Shown here one piece after another: positions 43,021 to 52,071 of a stretch of 64,000 bases of DNA. The stretch lies in contig NZ_CP113116.1 of assembly GCF_026625985.1 (NCBI RefSeq), forward strand, positions 3,906,001 through 3,970,000. Reading direction: 5' to 3'. Both the position numbers and the translations under genes were made by a program. The notes beneath the pieces were generated by a model. The model had not been told where the DNA came from. It saw only the letters and a program-made list of their open reading frames with translations, and ran no database searches. Origin of the DNA: Mycobacterium sp. Aquia_213. GTDB lineage: Bacteria; Actinomycetota; Actinomycetes; Mycobacteriales; Mycobacteriaceae. Positions within the stretch are counted from its first letter, which is position 1. Each line of letters opens with the position of its first letter.

Positions 43021-43095
43021 ACGGCCGTTCTCGGCCGTCGAGTGTGCAGCTACGGCGCCATGAGCGCACACTCGCCGTCCTGGCTGCACACTCAA
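43021..43095. terminator. Double hairpin between M23-like gene and xerC with GAGTGTGC repeats
   Basis: Hairpin 1: ACGGCCG-TTCT-CGGCCGT (43021-43038). Hairpin 2: CGAGTGTGC (43039-43047) and GCACACTCG (43066-43074) with three further paired bases inside. A third GCACACTC word follows near 43085. It lies between convergent genes, so it probably terminates both. The motif recurs elsewhere in the window. Confidence 0.65.
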
Positions 43096-43111
43096 CGGGC
43101 TGGCCTCGATG

Positions 43112-44008
43112 TCAGGCGCGGGGGTGGGCCTGGTCGTGTACCGCCCGCAACCGCGACACCGCGACATGGGTGTACAGCTGGGTGGTCGCCAGGCTGGAAT
43201 GGCCCAGCAGCTCCTGGACGACCCGCAGGTCGGCACCGCCTTCGAGCAGATGCGTGGCGGCGCTGTGCCGCAGACCGTGTGGCCCCATGTCGGGCGCGCC
43301 GTCCACCGCGGCGATCGTCTGGTGCACGACGGTGCGCGCCTGGCGGACATCGAGCCGGCGGCCCCGCGCGCCCAGCAGCAGCGCCGGCCCGGAATCCGCG
43401 GTGGCCAGGTCGGGACGGCCGTCGGCCAGCCACGCGCGCAGCGCCTCGGCAGCCGGCACGCCGTACGGCGCGGTGCGCTGCTTGTTGCCCTTACCGAGGA
43501 CGCGCACCGTCCGTTGGCGGGTGTCCACATCGTCGACATCCAGCCCGCACAGTTCGCTGACCCGAATGCCGGTGGCGTACAACATCTCGACGATCAGCCG
43601 GTCCCGCAGAGCCAGCGGATCTCCTTGCTCGGCACCGGATTTCGCGGCGGCCATGGCGTCCAGGGCCTGATCCTGACGCAGCACCGCCGGCAGCGTGCGG
43701 TGCGCCTTGGGCACCTGTAGCCGCGCGGCGGGATCGACGGTGAGCAGGCCGCGCCGAACCGCCCACGCGGTGAACGTCTTGACCGCCGAGGTGCGGCGGG
43801 CCAGCGTCGTGCGCGCGGCCCCGGCCAGCGCCCCGCTGGACAGCCACGTGCGCAGCAGCGGCAGGCTCAGGCCGTCCAGGGCTGCGCCGTGGCCGTCGAG
43901 AAAGGTGAACAACGAGCGCATGTCGCCCAGATACGCGCGACGAGTATGCGCGGAACGGAGGCATTGCAGTTCCAGGTACTCGTCGAATTCCTCGAGGATC
44001 GCCTGCAC
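43112..44008 (-). CDS. xerC: Site-specific tyrosine recombinase XerC
   Basis: A 298-residue recombinase resolving chromosome dimers at dif with XerD. It has an N-terminal SAM-like core-binding domain (about 1-90) and a catalytic domain with Arg in ATGIRVSEL, His-x-x-Arg in HGLRHSAATH, a further His in LLGHSS and the nucleophile Tyr in TTQLYTHV. GTG start at 44008. Confidence 0.95.
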   Translation of the reverse strand: MQAILEEFDEYLELQCLRSAHTRRAYLGDMRSLFTFLDGHGAALDGLSLPLLRTWLSSGALAGAARTTLARRTSAVKTFTAWAVRRGLLTVDPAARLQVPKAHRTLPAVLRQDQALDAMAAAKSGAEQGDPLALRDRLIVEMLYATGIRVSELCGLDVDDVDTRQRTVRVLGKGNKQRTAPYGVPAAEALRAWLADGRPDLATADSGPALLLGARGRRLDVRQARTVVHQTIAAVDGAPDMGPHGLRHSAATHLLEGGADLRVVQELLGHSSLATTQLYTHVAVSRLRAVHDQAHPRA

Positions 44009-44041
44009 TCCCCCACGGTCGCAGGCCTGGGCCGCCGCGCG

Positions 44042-45202
44042 TCAGTCGACGCGCCGAAGCGTGTCCGGGGTGAGATCTTTGAGCGCCGGATAGCCGTCGA
44101 CGGCCATGATCAGGTCCGCTTCGGCGAGCAGGGTGCGCAGCACGTGCACGATGCCGTCGACTCCGCCCAGCGCCAACCCGTAGGCGTACGGCCGCCCGAT
44201 CCCCACCGCGGTCGCGCCCAGCGCCAGCGCCTTGATCACATCTGCGCCGCTGCGGATCCCCGAGTCGAACAGCACGGGCAGCCCGTCGGCCGCCTCGACC
44301 ACCCCGGGCAGGCAGTCCAGCGCGGGCAGACCGCCATTGGCCTGGCGGCCGCCGTGGGTGGAGCAGTAGATGCCGTCGACGCCGCCGTCCTTGGCGCGCC
44401 GGGCGTCGTCGGGGTGGCAGATGCCCTTGACCAGCAACGGCAGCTTGGTCAGCGACCGCAGCCAGGGCAGGTCATCCCAGGTCAGGGGGTTTCCGAACAC
44501 CTGAACCCAGCGCAGAATGGCGCCTTGCGGGTCTTCTTCGGGTGGGCGTTGCAGGCTGGCGCGAAAGACCGGGTCGCTGAAGTAGTTGTTCAGGCAGTGG
44601 CCGCGCAGCTGCGGGAAGTTCGAGGTGCGCAGGTCACGCGGGCGCCAGCCGGTGACCCAGGTGTCCAGGGTGACGACGATGCCCTTGAATCCGGCCGCCT
44701 CGGCGCGCTGCACGAAGCTGGCGGCCAGGTCACGGTCGGTCGGGGTGTAGAGCTGGAAAAACCCGGGTGTGTCGCCGAATGCGGCCGCGATGTCTTCCAG
44801 CGGGTCGACGGTCAGCGTCGAGGCGACCATCGGGACGCCGGTGCGCGCCGCCGCGCGGGCGGTGGCCAGGTCGCCGTGGCCGTCTTGAGCGCACAGCCCG
44901 ATCACGCCGATCGGCGCCATGAACACCGGCGACGGCAAGGTCAGGCCGAACAGCTCCACCGTGAGGTCACGATCCCTGGTCGCGTTGAACATGCGCGGGA
45001 TCAGTCCCCAGCGCCCGAACACCTCACTGTTGGCCCGCTGCGTGCGTTCGTCCCCGGCGCCACCGGCGACGTAGGACCACACCGAGGGCGGCAGTGCCAG
45101 CTCGGCCCGGGCCTCCAACTCCGCGAAGACCATGGGCAGCGTGGGCACCACCCCGGCCAGGCCCTGGAAGTAGATCTCGTTCTGATAGTCGCCGAATGCC
45201 AT
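44042..45202 (-). CDS. FMN-dependent alpha-hydroxy-acid oxidising enzyme (lactate 2-monooxygenase-like)
   Basis: A 386-residue TIM-barrel flavoenzyme. Substrate and FMN residues are visible: Tyr in WSYVAGGAGDE, PIGVIGL, QLYTPTD, Lys in LLVKGI, catalytic His and Arg in STHGGRQ, and DSGIRSGADV. The length matches mycobacterial lactate 2-monooxygenase (about 390), though L-lactate or another hydroxy acid dehydrogenation is also possible. M. tuberculosis has no gene at this place between xerC and viuB. Confidence 0.88.
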   Translation of the reverse strand: MAFGDYQNEIYFQGLAGVVPTLPMVFAELEARAELALPPSVWSYVAGGAGDERTQRANSEVFGRWGLIPRMFNATRDRDLTVELFGLTLPSPVFMAPIGVIGLCAQDGHGDLATARAAARTGVPMVASTLTVDPLEDIAAAFGDTPGFFQLYTPTDRDLAASFVQRAEAAGFKGIVVTLDTWVTGWRPRDLRTSNFPQLRGHCLNNYFSDPVFRASLQRPPEEDPQGAILRWVQVFGNPLTWDDLPWLRSLTKLPLLVKGICHPDDARRAKDGGVDGIYCSTHGGRQANGGLPALDCLPGVVEAADGLPVLFDSGIRSGADVIKALALGATAVGIGRPYAYGLALGGVDGIVHVLRTLLAEADLIMAVDGYPALKDLTPDTLRRVD

Positions 45203-45226
45203 GGGATCGAGAATGCCAGGCGGCCG

Positions 45227-46084
45227 TCAGGCTGACGAGCTCGCCGACTCCGCCTCGGCCAGTTCCTTCTTCCACTGCCGGAAGGTCTCTTCGGTGCGGC
45301 CGCGTCGCCAGTAGCCAGAGATCGACGACGCCCACTTGGCGTCCACCCCACGCTCTTTGCGGATGAATGGCCGCAGATTGTGCATGACGGCTTGCGCTTC
45401 GCCGTGGATGAAGACGTGCACCTGCCCGGGCAGCCACAGCGTGGTGGTGACCGCCTCGATCAGCGGCGCGAAATCGCCGGCGCGATCGTCGCCCACCAGA
45501 TCCGCGCGCCCGCCGCGATAAACCCAGTTCACCTGCACACCCTCCGGTGCGGTCAACTCGAGTTGGTCGTCGGGGCCGGCCACTTCGATAAACGCCTTAC
45601 CAATTGCATTGGAGGGCAACGCTTCCAGCGCGGTGGCGATGGCCGGCAACGCCGACTCGTCACCGGCCAGCAAATGCCAATCGGCCGCGGGATCGGGTGT
45701 GTAGGCGCCACCGGGGCCCATCAGATAGATCACCTGACCGGGCTGCGCCGAGGCCGCCCAGGCACCCGCCACGCCGTGCTCGCCGTGCACCACGATGTCC
45801 AGCGAGATCTGGCAGGCGGCGGCGTCGACCTTGCGAACGGTGATCGTCCGCACCGAAGGCCTTTTGTCCGGGGGCAGAACGGCAAAGCTGTCCTGGGTCA
45901 GCGGCTGGGGCAACCCGGCCACGTCGATGTCCTCGGCGACGAATACCAACTTGACGTAGGAGTCGGTGAAGTTGCTCGGCACGAAGGTGTCGAACTGACT
46001 GCTCCCCAACGTCACACGCTTCATGTGCGGCGCGATTTGTTGGGTACCGACGACTTCGAAACGTTGAAGTGGTCGACCTGCCAC
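45227..46084 (-). CDS. viuB: Siderophore-interacting protein ViuB
   Basis: A 285-residue flavin-dependent ferric-siderophore reductase of the SIP family. It has an FAD-binding N-terminal barrel (about 1-125, with VRTITVRKVD), an NAD(P)H-like domain (about 130-265) with LLAGDESALPAI, and WLPGQVHVFIHGEAQAV near the C-terminus. The GTG start at 46084 follows AGGAGG; the long frame beyond it is antisense to dprA and is not coding. Confidence 0.93.
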   Translation of the reverse strand: MAGRPLQRFEVVGTQQIAPHMKRVTLGSSQFDTFVPSNFTDSYVKLVFVAEDIDVAGLPQPLTQDSFAVLPPDKRPSVRTITVRKVDAAACQISLDIVVHGEHGVAGAWAASAQPGQVIYLMGPGGAYTPDPAADWHLLAGDESALPAIATALEALPSNAIGKAFIEVAGPDDQLELTAPEGVQVNWVYRGGRADLVGDDRAGDFAPLIEAVTTTLWLPGQVHVFIHGEAQAVMHNLRPFIRKERGVDAKWASSISGYWRRGRTEETFRQWKKELAEAESASSSA

Positions 46085-46116
46085 GTGTCCTCCTGTTCCG
46101 ACCCGGCCCCAGCCGA

Positions 46117-47283
46117 CTATACGAGTCGGGCCGTCGCCGCAGGTCGGCTGCCACCAGCCCGGACAATTCGCCAGCACCCGCCGTCGCGCTCGGCCAATCC
46201 GGCCACTTCCAGGATCGCCAGCGGTCCCAGCACCTGCTCGGGCATCATCCCGGACGCGATGGCGATGTCGTCGATCGTTGTGGCACCGCGCCCCGGCAAC
46301 GCCTCGTATACCTGACGCTCGGCCTCGCCCAGCCCGTCCAGCGCCGTCGCGGGCCGGGGTTCTTCGAACGCGAGCTCGCCGATGTGGCCGACAAGTTCGA
46401 CGATGTCGTCGGCCCGGGTGACCAGCTCGGCCCCGTTGCGCAGCAGCGCGTGACAACCTGCCGACGCCGACGAGGTGACCGGTCCGGGCACCGCGGCCAC
46501 CACCCGGCCCAACGCCCTCGCCCAGGCGGCGGTGTTCGCGGCGCCACTGCGCAGCCCCGCCTCCACCACCACGGCGGCCCCCGCGACGGCGGCGACCAGG
46601 CGATTGCGGGTCAGGAAGCGGTGCCGGGCGGGCCTGAGGCCGGGCGGGTATTCGCTGAACAGCAGGCCGTGCTGACCGATGCGATGCAGTAGGGCCGAAT
46701 GCCCGGCCGGATAAGGGATGTCGATCCCCCCGGCCAGGACCGCCACGGTGATTCCGTCGCTCGTCAGCGCCGCGCGATGGGCCGCACCGTCGATCCCATA
46801 GGCGCCGCCGGAGACGACCGCGACGTCGCGCTCGGCCAGCCCCGCCGCCAAGTCGGCGGTCACCTGTTCGCCGTAGGCGGTGGCCGCGCGGGTACCGACC
46901 ACCGCGGCCGCGCGTTGCGTCACCTCGTCCAGGCGCACGGGACCCAGCGCCCACAACACCATCGGTGGCGCGCCGCGAGGTCTCGACCCGGCGCCACCGA
47001 ATGCCGAGAACGCGACCAGCGGCCATTCCGGGCAGTCGGGGGTGATCAACCGGCCGCCGCGGCGGGCGAGCAATTCGAGATCCGCTGTGGCCCGGTCTAT
47101 TTCCCGCCTGGCCGCGGTGCGCCGCGCCAGCTCGTCACTGACCAGTCCGCGCCGGACCCGGTCGGCCGCCTCGACCGGGCCGACACACCCCACCAGTGCG
47201 ACGAGTTCCGGGCACGGCGGCTCGGCCACGCGAGACAGGTACGCCCAGGCCGGCCAGGTGGGATCGTCGAACGCCGCGGTCAT
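46117..47283 (-). CDS. dprA: DNA-processing protein DprA
   Basis: A 388-residue protein loading RecA on single-stranded DNA. The SAM-like N-terminus is followed by a Rossmann fold with VVGTRAAT, VSGGAYGIDGAAH, VLAGGIDIPYP and FLTRNRLVAA. A C-terminal winged helix (about 320-375) completes it. It overlaps the ComM-like gene by ATGA, forming a competence-like pair, as in M. tuberculosis. Confidence 0.94.
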   Translation of the reverse strand: MTAAFDDPTWPAWAYLSRVAEPPCPELVALVGCVGPVEAADRVRRGLVSDELARRTAARREIDRATADLELLARRGGRLITPDCPEWPLVAFSAFGGAGSRPRGAPPMVLWALGPVRLDEVTQRAAAVVGTRAATAYGEQVTADLAAGLAERDVAVVSGGAYGIDGAAHRAALTSDGITVAVLAGGIDIPYPAGHSALLHRIGQHGLLFSEYPPGLRPARHRFLTRNRLVAAVAGAAVVVEAGLRSGAANTAAWARALGRVVAAVPGPVTSSASAGCHALLRNGAELVTRADDIVELVGHIGELAFEEPRPATALDGLGEAERQVYEALPGRGATTIDDIAIASGMMPEQVLGPLAILEVAGLAERDGGCWRIVRAGGSRPAATARLV

Positions 47284-48791
47284 CGTTGTGCTCCCAGCTG
47301 CCGGAAGCTCAGCGCGGTGGCCACCTCATCGAGCCCGGGCGCGGTCCGGCCGGCCAGGTCGGTGAGGCTCCACGCGACGCGCAACGTGCGATCGAGCCCG
47401 CGAATGCTGAGCAGCCCGCGCTCCACCGCGAGGCGTAGCGGATCCATTGCCTTACTGCCGGGCCGGAATTTTCGCCGCAACAGCGTGCCGCTGACTTCGG
47501 CGTTGGTGCTGACACCGTGTGGCCGCCAACGGGCAGCGGCCGTGTCGCGGGCCTGCGCCACCCGCTGACGCACCTGCGCGGAGGATTCGCCGTCGGCGGC
47601 CGCGAACGCGCCGGCCCGCACCTGATGCATCTGCACCCGCAGGTCCACCCGATCCAGCAATGGGCCCGAAAGCTTGCCCAGATAGCGCCGTTTGGTCGCG
47701 GCCGGACACATGCAGTCCTGCGGATCGGCCGGTGCGCAGGGGCACAGGTTGGCGGCCAGTACCAGCTGGAACCGGGCCGGGTAGCACGCCACCCCGTCAC
47801 GGCGTGCGAGACGAATGAGCCCATCCTCCAACGGCGTTCGCAATGCTTCCAGCGCGCTGACGCTGATCTCGGCGCATTCGTCGAGGAACAGCACTCCGCG
47901 GTGCGCCCGGCTGACGGCGCCCGGGCGGGCCATCCCCGATCCTCCGCCGACGAGGGCGGCAACGCTGGAACTGTGATGGGGTGCCACGAACGGCGGCTGG
48001 GTGATCAGCGGCGTGTCCCCGGACAACAGCCCGGCCACCGAGTGAATAGCGGTGACCTCCAGGGCCTCACTGTCGGTCAGTCTTGGCAGCAATCCCGGAA
48101 GGCGTTGCGCCAGCATTGTTTTGCCGACGCCCGGCGGCCCGGTCAGCATCAGGTGATGCGCCCCGGCGGCAGCCACCTCGACGGCAAAACGTGCCTGCGC
48201 CTGACCCACCACGTCGGCCAGATCCCCCACTGGCTCCGGGCCCGTGGCACCCGGGCTGATCCGCTCGTCCAGCCGGGCCGACCCACCGAGCCAGCTCTGC
48301 AGTTGCCCCAGCGTGCGAACGCCCCACACGTCGATGCCGTCGACCAGGCTGGCCTCCGCCAGATTGTCCACCGGGACAACGACGGCCGGCCAGCCGTCAC
48401 GTTTGGCGGCCAGCACCGCGGGCAGCACCCCACGCACCGCCCGGATCCGGCCATCCAGTGACAGCTCGCCGAGCAAGACCGTCTTCTCCAGGCGTTCCCA
48501 CGGGTTCTTGCGCTGCGCTGACAGCACCGCCGCCGCGAGGGCTATGTCATAGACCGATCCCACCTTCGGCAGGGTCGCCGGGGACAGCGCGAGCGTGAGT
48601 CTGGCCATGGGCCAGCTGTTTCCGCAGTTGGTGACGGCCGCGCGGACCCGGTCACGCGACTCCTGCAGCGCGGCGTCGGGCAGGCCGACGAGGTGGACAC
48701 CCGGCAGCCCCGAGGTGATGTCGGCCTCGATCTCCACGATCTGACCGTCCAGTCCGCGCACCGCCACCGAGAACGCACGTCCCAGCGCCAT
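47280..48791 (-). CDS. comM: ComM/YifB-type Mg-chelatase-like AAA+ ATPase (Rv2897c-like)
   Basis: A 503-residue ATPase. An N-terminal Lon-protease-like domain (about 1-160) is followed by an AAA+ core with Walker A GPPGVGKTMLAQR and Walker B GVLFLDE. A C-terminal Mg-chelatase domain with CNLCPCAPADPQDC-like zinc-binding cysteines (NLCPCAPADPQDCMC) completes it. ComM drives branch migration in recombination. Start at ATG 48791 overlaps the YraN-like stop. Confidence 0.92.
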   Translation of the reverse strand: MALGRAFSVAVRGLDGQIVEIEADITSGLPGVHLVGLPDAALQESRDRVRAAVTNCGNSWPMARLTLALSPATLPKVGSVYDIALAAAVLSAQRKNPWERLEKTVLLGELSLDGRIRAVRGVLPAVLAAKRDGWPAVVVPVDNLAEASLVDGIDVWGVRTLGQLQSWLGGSARLDERISPGATGPEPVGDLADVVGQAQARFAVEVAAAGAHHLMLTGPPGVGKTMLAQRLPGLLPRLTDSEALEVTAIHSVAGLLSGDTPLITQPPFVAPHHSSSVAALVGGGSGMARPGAVSRAHRGVLFLDECAEISVSALEALRTPLEDGLIRLARRDGVACYPARFQLVLAANLCPCAPADPQDCMCPAATKRRYLGKLSGPLLDRVDLRVQMHQVRAGAFAAADGESSAQVRQRVAQARDTAAARWRPHGVSTNAEVSGTLLRRKFRPGSKAMDPLRLAVERGLLSIRGLDRTLRVAWSLTDLAGRTAPGLDEVATALSFRQLGAQR

Positions 48792-49195
48792 CAGCCGATT
48801 CCCTGCAGATGCGAGATCTCCGGCATCCGGCCCGGATATCCAGGCCCGATCCGCACCCCGATCACATCGATGCGGATCGCCGCCCAGCGCAGGTCCTGAG
48901 CGGCCAGCCACAGTCCCGCCAACCGACGCAATCGGCGGACCTTGCGGGGCGTGACGGCGTGCGCCAGACCGCCGTACCCGTCGCCGGTACGCGTCTTTAC
49001 CTCGACGAACACCACCGTGCGGGTGGCGTCGTCGGCGGCGATCACGTCCAGTTCGCCGTACCGGCAGCGCCAATTGCGGTCCACGATGCGCAGCCCCATC
49101 CGCGTCAGGTATTCCGCGGCGAGGGCCTCGCCCATCGCTCCCAATTCGATCCGGGTCATCGTCTTTTCGGCCTCGGAGGCCTTCACCGTCGTCAT
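48791..49195 (-). CDS. YraN/UPF0102 family endonuclease-like protein (Rv2898c-like)
   Basis: A 134-residue protein with the restriction-endonuclease-like fold: RNWRCRYGELDVIA (Glu-Leu-Asp), VFVEVKTR and a conserved AVTPRKVRRL. ATG 49195 is chosen by comparison with relatives; ATG 49159 (MTRIELG) is possible. It is the first gene of the YraN-comM-dprA run. Confidence 0.9.
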   Translation of the reverse strand: MTTVKASEAEKTMTRIELGAMGEALAAEYLTRMGLRIVDRNWRCRYGELDVIAADDATRTVVFVEVKTRTGDGYGGLAHAVTPRKVRRLRRLAGLWLAAQDLRWAAIRIDVIGVRIGPGYPGRMPEISHLQGIG

Positions 49196-49371
49196 GCGCC
49201 AACCGTGCCCGCCTGGCCCGACATGACAGGCCGTGACGGGCCCCGTGGACCCGGCCTTACGACCGGTTATCCCCAGTCGGGCGCCCATCCACAGCCTCCT
49301 GGCCGGAAGTGATCGAACTTCGGCCCGCCGAGACCTCACACACGCTGCCCGCGCGCAGGCACGATCGAGTC

Positions 49372-49608
49372 GTGACATGCGAAAACACCGCCGCGCCGGT
49401 CGTCGACACCGCAACATCCGCGGCGCAGTTCACCCTGATCGGCGGTCCTACCGTGCTCATCCGCGTCGCCGGGTTGTGCTTTGTCGTGGACCCGACCTTC
49501 GATCCCCCGGGCCCGCATGCGGTGGGAAGGCGGATACTCACCAAACTGACCGGGCCGGCGGTGCCACTCGACGACCTGCCAGCGGTCGACGCGGTTTTGC
49601 TGTCTCAC
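49372..49608 (+). pseudogene. 5' remnant of an MBL-fold metallo-hydrolase gene
   Basis: About 79 codons from GTG 49372 read as the N-terminus of a metallo-beta-lactamase-fold hydrolase: FTLIGGPTVLIRVAGLCFVVDPTFDPPG, then VDAVLLSHA. It breaks off just where the HxHxDH metal motif should begin. From about 49609 the coding pattern switches to another frame and another family, so this is a truncated gene fused to a second remnant. Confidence 0.6.
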
Positions 49609-49811
49609 GCAGGCTGCTGTATCAGCGCGTCCTGCTGGCGCAAAGACTGCTGGAAGAGAGCGAGCTGTCCATCGACGACATCGCCAGACGGGCCGGATTC
49701 CGCAACGGCGTCACCCTGCGGCGCCACTTCCGCCGGCAGGTCGGCACCAGCCCACTGCACTACCGAATGAAGTTCCGACCGCGGACCCCGCTCGCCGCCG
49801 AATGCGGTTGA
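49609..49811 (+). pseudogene. 3' remnant of a GlxA/AraC-type regulator gene
   Basis: About 66 codons in a different frame read as the second half of an AraC-type helix-turn-helix: LLYQRVLLAQRLLEESELSIDDIARRAGF and RRHFRRQVGTSPLHYR. There is no N-terminal DJ-1/PfpI domain. It joins the MBL-fold fragment upstream, so a deletion probably fused the two genes. Confidence 0.6.
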
Positions 49812-49842
49812 CGCTGCGCGGCAGAGGTTTTCGGAGCCGCAG

Positions 49843-50664
49843 CTAGGTGATCCGGTCCGCGCGGGTGTAGACGTTCATCGAATCGGCACGCAGGAACGCC
49901 ACCAGCGTGAGCCCGGATTCCTCGGCCAGGGACACCGCCAGCGACGACGGTGCCGATACCGCGGCCAGCACCGGAATCCCGGCCAGCACAGCCTTCTGCG
50001 TGATCTCGAACGACGCCCGCCCGCTGACCAACAGCACCGCACCGGCCAGCGGTATCCGCTCGTGTTCCAGCGCCCAGCCGACGACCTTGTCGACGGCGTT
50101 GTGCCTGCCGATGTCCTCGCGGACCACCAGCATCGTGCCGTCGGCGTCGAACAGCGCCGCGGCGTGCAGCCCACCGGTGCTGTCGAAAACCTTTTGCGCA
50201 CTGCGCAGTTGGCTCGGCATCGCCTTGAGGGTGGCGGCGGTAACCGAGACGGGATCGTCCGCCGGGGTAAAGCGGCTGATCACCCGGACCGCGTCCAGTG
50301 ACGCCTTCCCGCACACCCCGCACGACGAGGTGGTGTAGAAGTTGCGGGTGACATTGAGATCGGGCGGATTCACCCCGGGGGCCAGCGTCACGTCCAGCAC
50401 GTTGTAGGTGTTGGCGCCGTTCTCACCGCGGCCGCCACAGTAGCGGATGGTCTGCACATCATCGCGGCGCACGATCACGCCTTCGGTGAGCAGAAAGCCT
50501 TGCGCGAGTTCGATATCCGAACCGGGCGTCCGCATCGTCACGGTGACCGGCGTGCCGTTGACGCGGATCTCCAGCGGCTCCTCCACGGCCAGGGTTTCGG
50601 GCCGGGTGATCGCCTGACCTGCGTTAAGGTGCGTTGCGCGCCGGCGCGCGGTTACGTTGCCCAC
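49843..50664 (-). CDS. fdhD: Formate dehydrogenase accessory sulfurtransferase FdhD
   Basis: A 273-residue protein that sulfurates the molybdenum cofactor of formate dehydrogenase. The active-site Cys pair CGVCGK is present near residue 120; VVREDIGRHNAVDK, LVSGRASFE and VSAPSSLAV also match the family. GTG start at 50664. In M. tuberculosis fdhF follows fdhD, but here no formate dehydrogenase is nearby, so the client enzyme must be elsewhere. Confidence 0.93.
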   Translation of the reverse strand: MGNVTARRRATHLNAGQAITRPETLAVEEPLEIRVNGTPVTVTMRTPGSDIELAQGFLLTEGVIVRRDDVQTIRYCGGRGENGANTYNVLDVTLAPGVNPPDLNVTRNFYTTSSCGVCGKASLDAVRVISRFTPADDPVSVTAATLKAMPSQLRSAQKVFDSTGGLHAAALFDADGTMLVVREDIGRHNAVDKVVGWALEHERIPLAGAVLLVSGRASFEITQKAVLAGIPVLAAVSAPSSLAVSLAEESGLTLVAFLRADSMNVYTRADRIT

Positions 50665-50909
50665 TGGGTCAATACTCCGACTGGGCGCTGAAACCTCATT
50701 AAGCCAAACTACATTGGCCCCCGGCCGGCCGCCCGGGCGGCGATCACACCGTCTAACGTGCAGCCATTTCGACACCGAGGGGTTACGTTTGCTTTAGGGT
50801 CGATCTGGCTCGTCGGTTGGATGGGTACGCGGAACATAGCGGGTAGGGCGTGCGTTAACTCGGGCTCGACGTGAGTCACCCGGCGATGACGCCGGAAATG
50901 AGGCACGAC

Positions 50910-51674
50910 ATGGCAGATGAACCACAAGGCGACGCGTCGATGCCGGGCGGAGAGAAGGCCGATCCGGCGACGGTCTTCTCGGCGCTCGCCGAGATCATTT
51001 ATCAGGGCTCCGACGCCAAGGAGATGTACGCGGCCATCTGCGTCGCCGCGACCCTGGCCATCCGCGGCTGCGACCACGCCAGCCTGTTGGTGCTCGACGG
51101 CGATCGGTACGTCACGGTCGGCGCGAGCGATGCACTCGCCGAGAAAATCGATGCGATGGAACTGGAGGCCGGCGACGGCCCGTGTCTGGACGCGATCGAG
51201 GAGGAGACTCCCCAGATCGATGCCGACCTGACGACGGCGCCGCTTTGGCCCAAGCTGGCGGCCAAGCTGCTCGCGGAGACACCGGTGCGCGGGGCCATGG
51301 GATTTCGGCTCCTGGTCAACAAACGAAAGGGGGCCGCGCTCAACCTGTTCAGCGACACCGCCAACAGCTTCGACGACGAATCGGCCGGACGGGCGGCGGT
51401 GCTGGCATCGTTCGCCAGCGTGGCCATCAACGCGGTGGCTAAAGGGGAAGACGCCGCCAGCCTGCGCCGGGGACTGCTCAGCAACCGCGAAATCGGCAAG
51501 GCCGTCGGCATGCTGATGCTGCTGCACGACCTGACCGAAGACGAGGCGTTCGACCTGCTGCGCCGGCACTCGCAGGCCCTGAACATCAAACTGGCCGACG
51601 TCGCGCGCGAGGTCATCGAACGTCGCGGCGGCCTGCCGTCCACCAGCGAGCCAGAGCTGCCGCCCGCCAACTGA
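50910..51674 (+). CDS. GAF-ANTAR regulator
   Basis: A 254-residue sensor-regulator. A GAF domain (about 20-180) binds a ligand or cofactor, and a C-terminal ANTAR domain (about 185-240, GLLSNREIGKAVGMLM with LLRRHSQALNIKLADVAREVI) binds stem-loop RNA to prevent transcription termination. ATG 50910 has GAGG upstream; ATG 50886 or 50898 and GTG 50871 are alternatives. It occupies the place of fdhF relative to M. tuberculosis. Targets unknown. Confidence 0.87.
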   Translation: MADEPQGDASMPGGEKADPATVFSALAEIIYQGSDAKEMYAAICVAATLAIRGCDHASLLVLDGDRYVTVGASDALAEKIDAMELEAGDGPCLDAIEEETPQIDADLTTAPLWPKLAAKLLAETPVRGAMGFRLLVNKRKGAALNLFSDTANSFDDESAGRAAVLASFASVAINAVAKGEDAASLRRGLLSNREIGKAVGMLMLLHDLTEDEAFDLLRRHSQALNIKLADVAREVIERRGGLPSTSEPELPPAN

Positions 51675-51675
51675 A

Positions 51676-51981
51676 CTATTCGGGGAGCCGCAGCTCGGGC
51701 TTCTCGACTTCTTCGATGTTGACGTCTTTGAAGGTGACCACTCGCACCTGCTTGACGAACCGGGCCGGCCGGTACATGTCCCAGACCCAGGCGTCGGACA
51801 GGCGCAGTTCGAAGTAGACCTCGCCGTCGGCGTTGCGCGGCACCATTTCGACGCTGTTGGCCAGGTAGAAGCGCCGTTCGGTCTCCACGACGTAGCTGAA
51901 CTGGCCGACGATGTCCTTGTATTCGCGGTAGAGCGAGAGCTCCATCTCGGTTTCGTACTTTTCGAGATCTTCGGCACTCAT
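51676..51981 (-). CDS. DUF2469 protein (Rv2901c-like)
   Basis: A 101-residue acidic conserved actinobacterial protein of unknown function. It contains YETEMELSLYREYKDIVGQFSYVVETERRFY in several consecutive strands and helices. It is in the conserved order lepB-rnhB-DUF2469 and lies 90 bp downstream of rnhB. It ends 1 bp from the convergent GAF-ANTAR gene. Confidence 0.9.
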   Translation of the reverse strand: MSAEDLEKYETEMELSLYREYKDIVGQFSYVVETERRFYLANSVEMVPRNADGEVYFELRLSDAWVWDMYRPARFVKQVRVVTFKDVNIEEVEKPELRLPE

Positions 51982-52071
51982 CTGCTCAGACGTCCTTTTC
52001 CCTGCCAGTTACCCGGACCCCCCGTTCGCGACAGCATGGTCGCCGGGTGAGAAGCCTGCATCTATCTTTCC

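Noticed and set aside
46085..47026. N-terminal extension of the ViuB frame
   Set aside because: Antisense-side shadow of dprA; family comparison and AGGAGG before GTG 46084 support the shorter gene.
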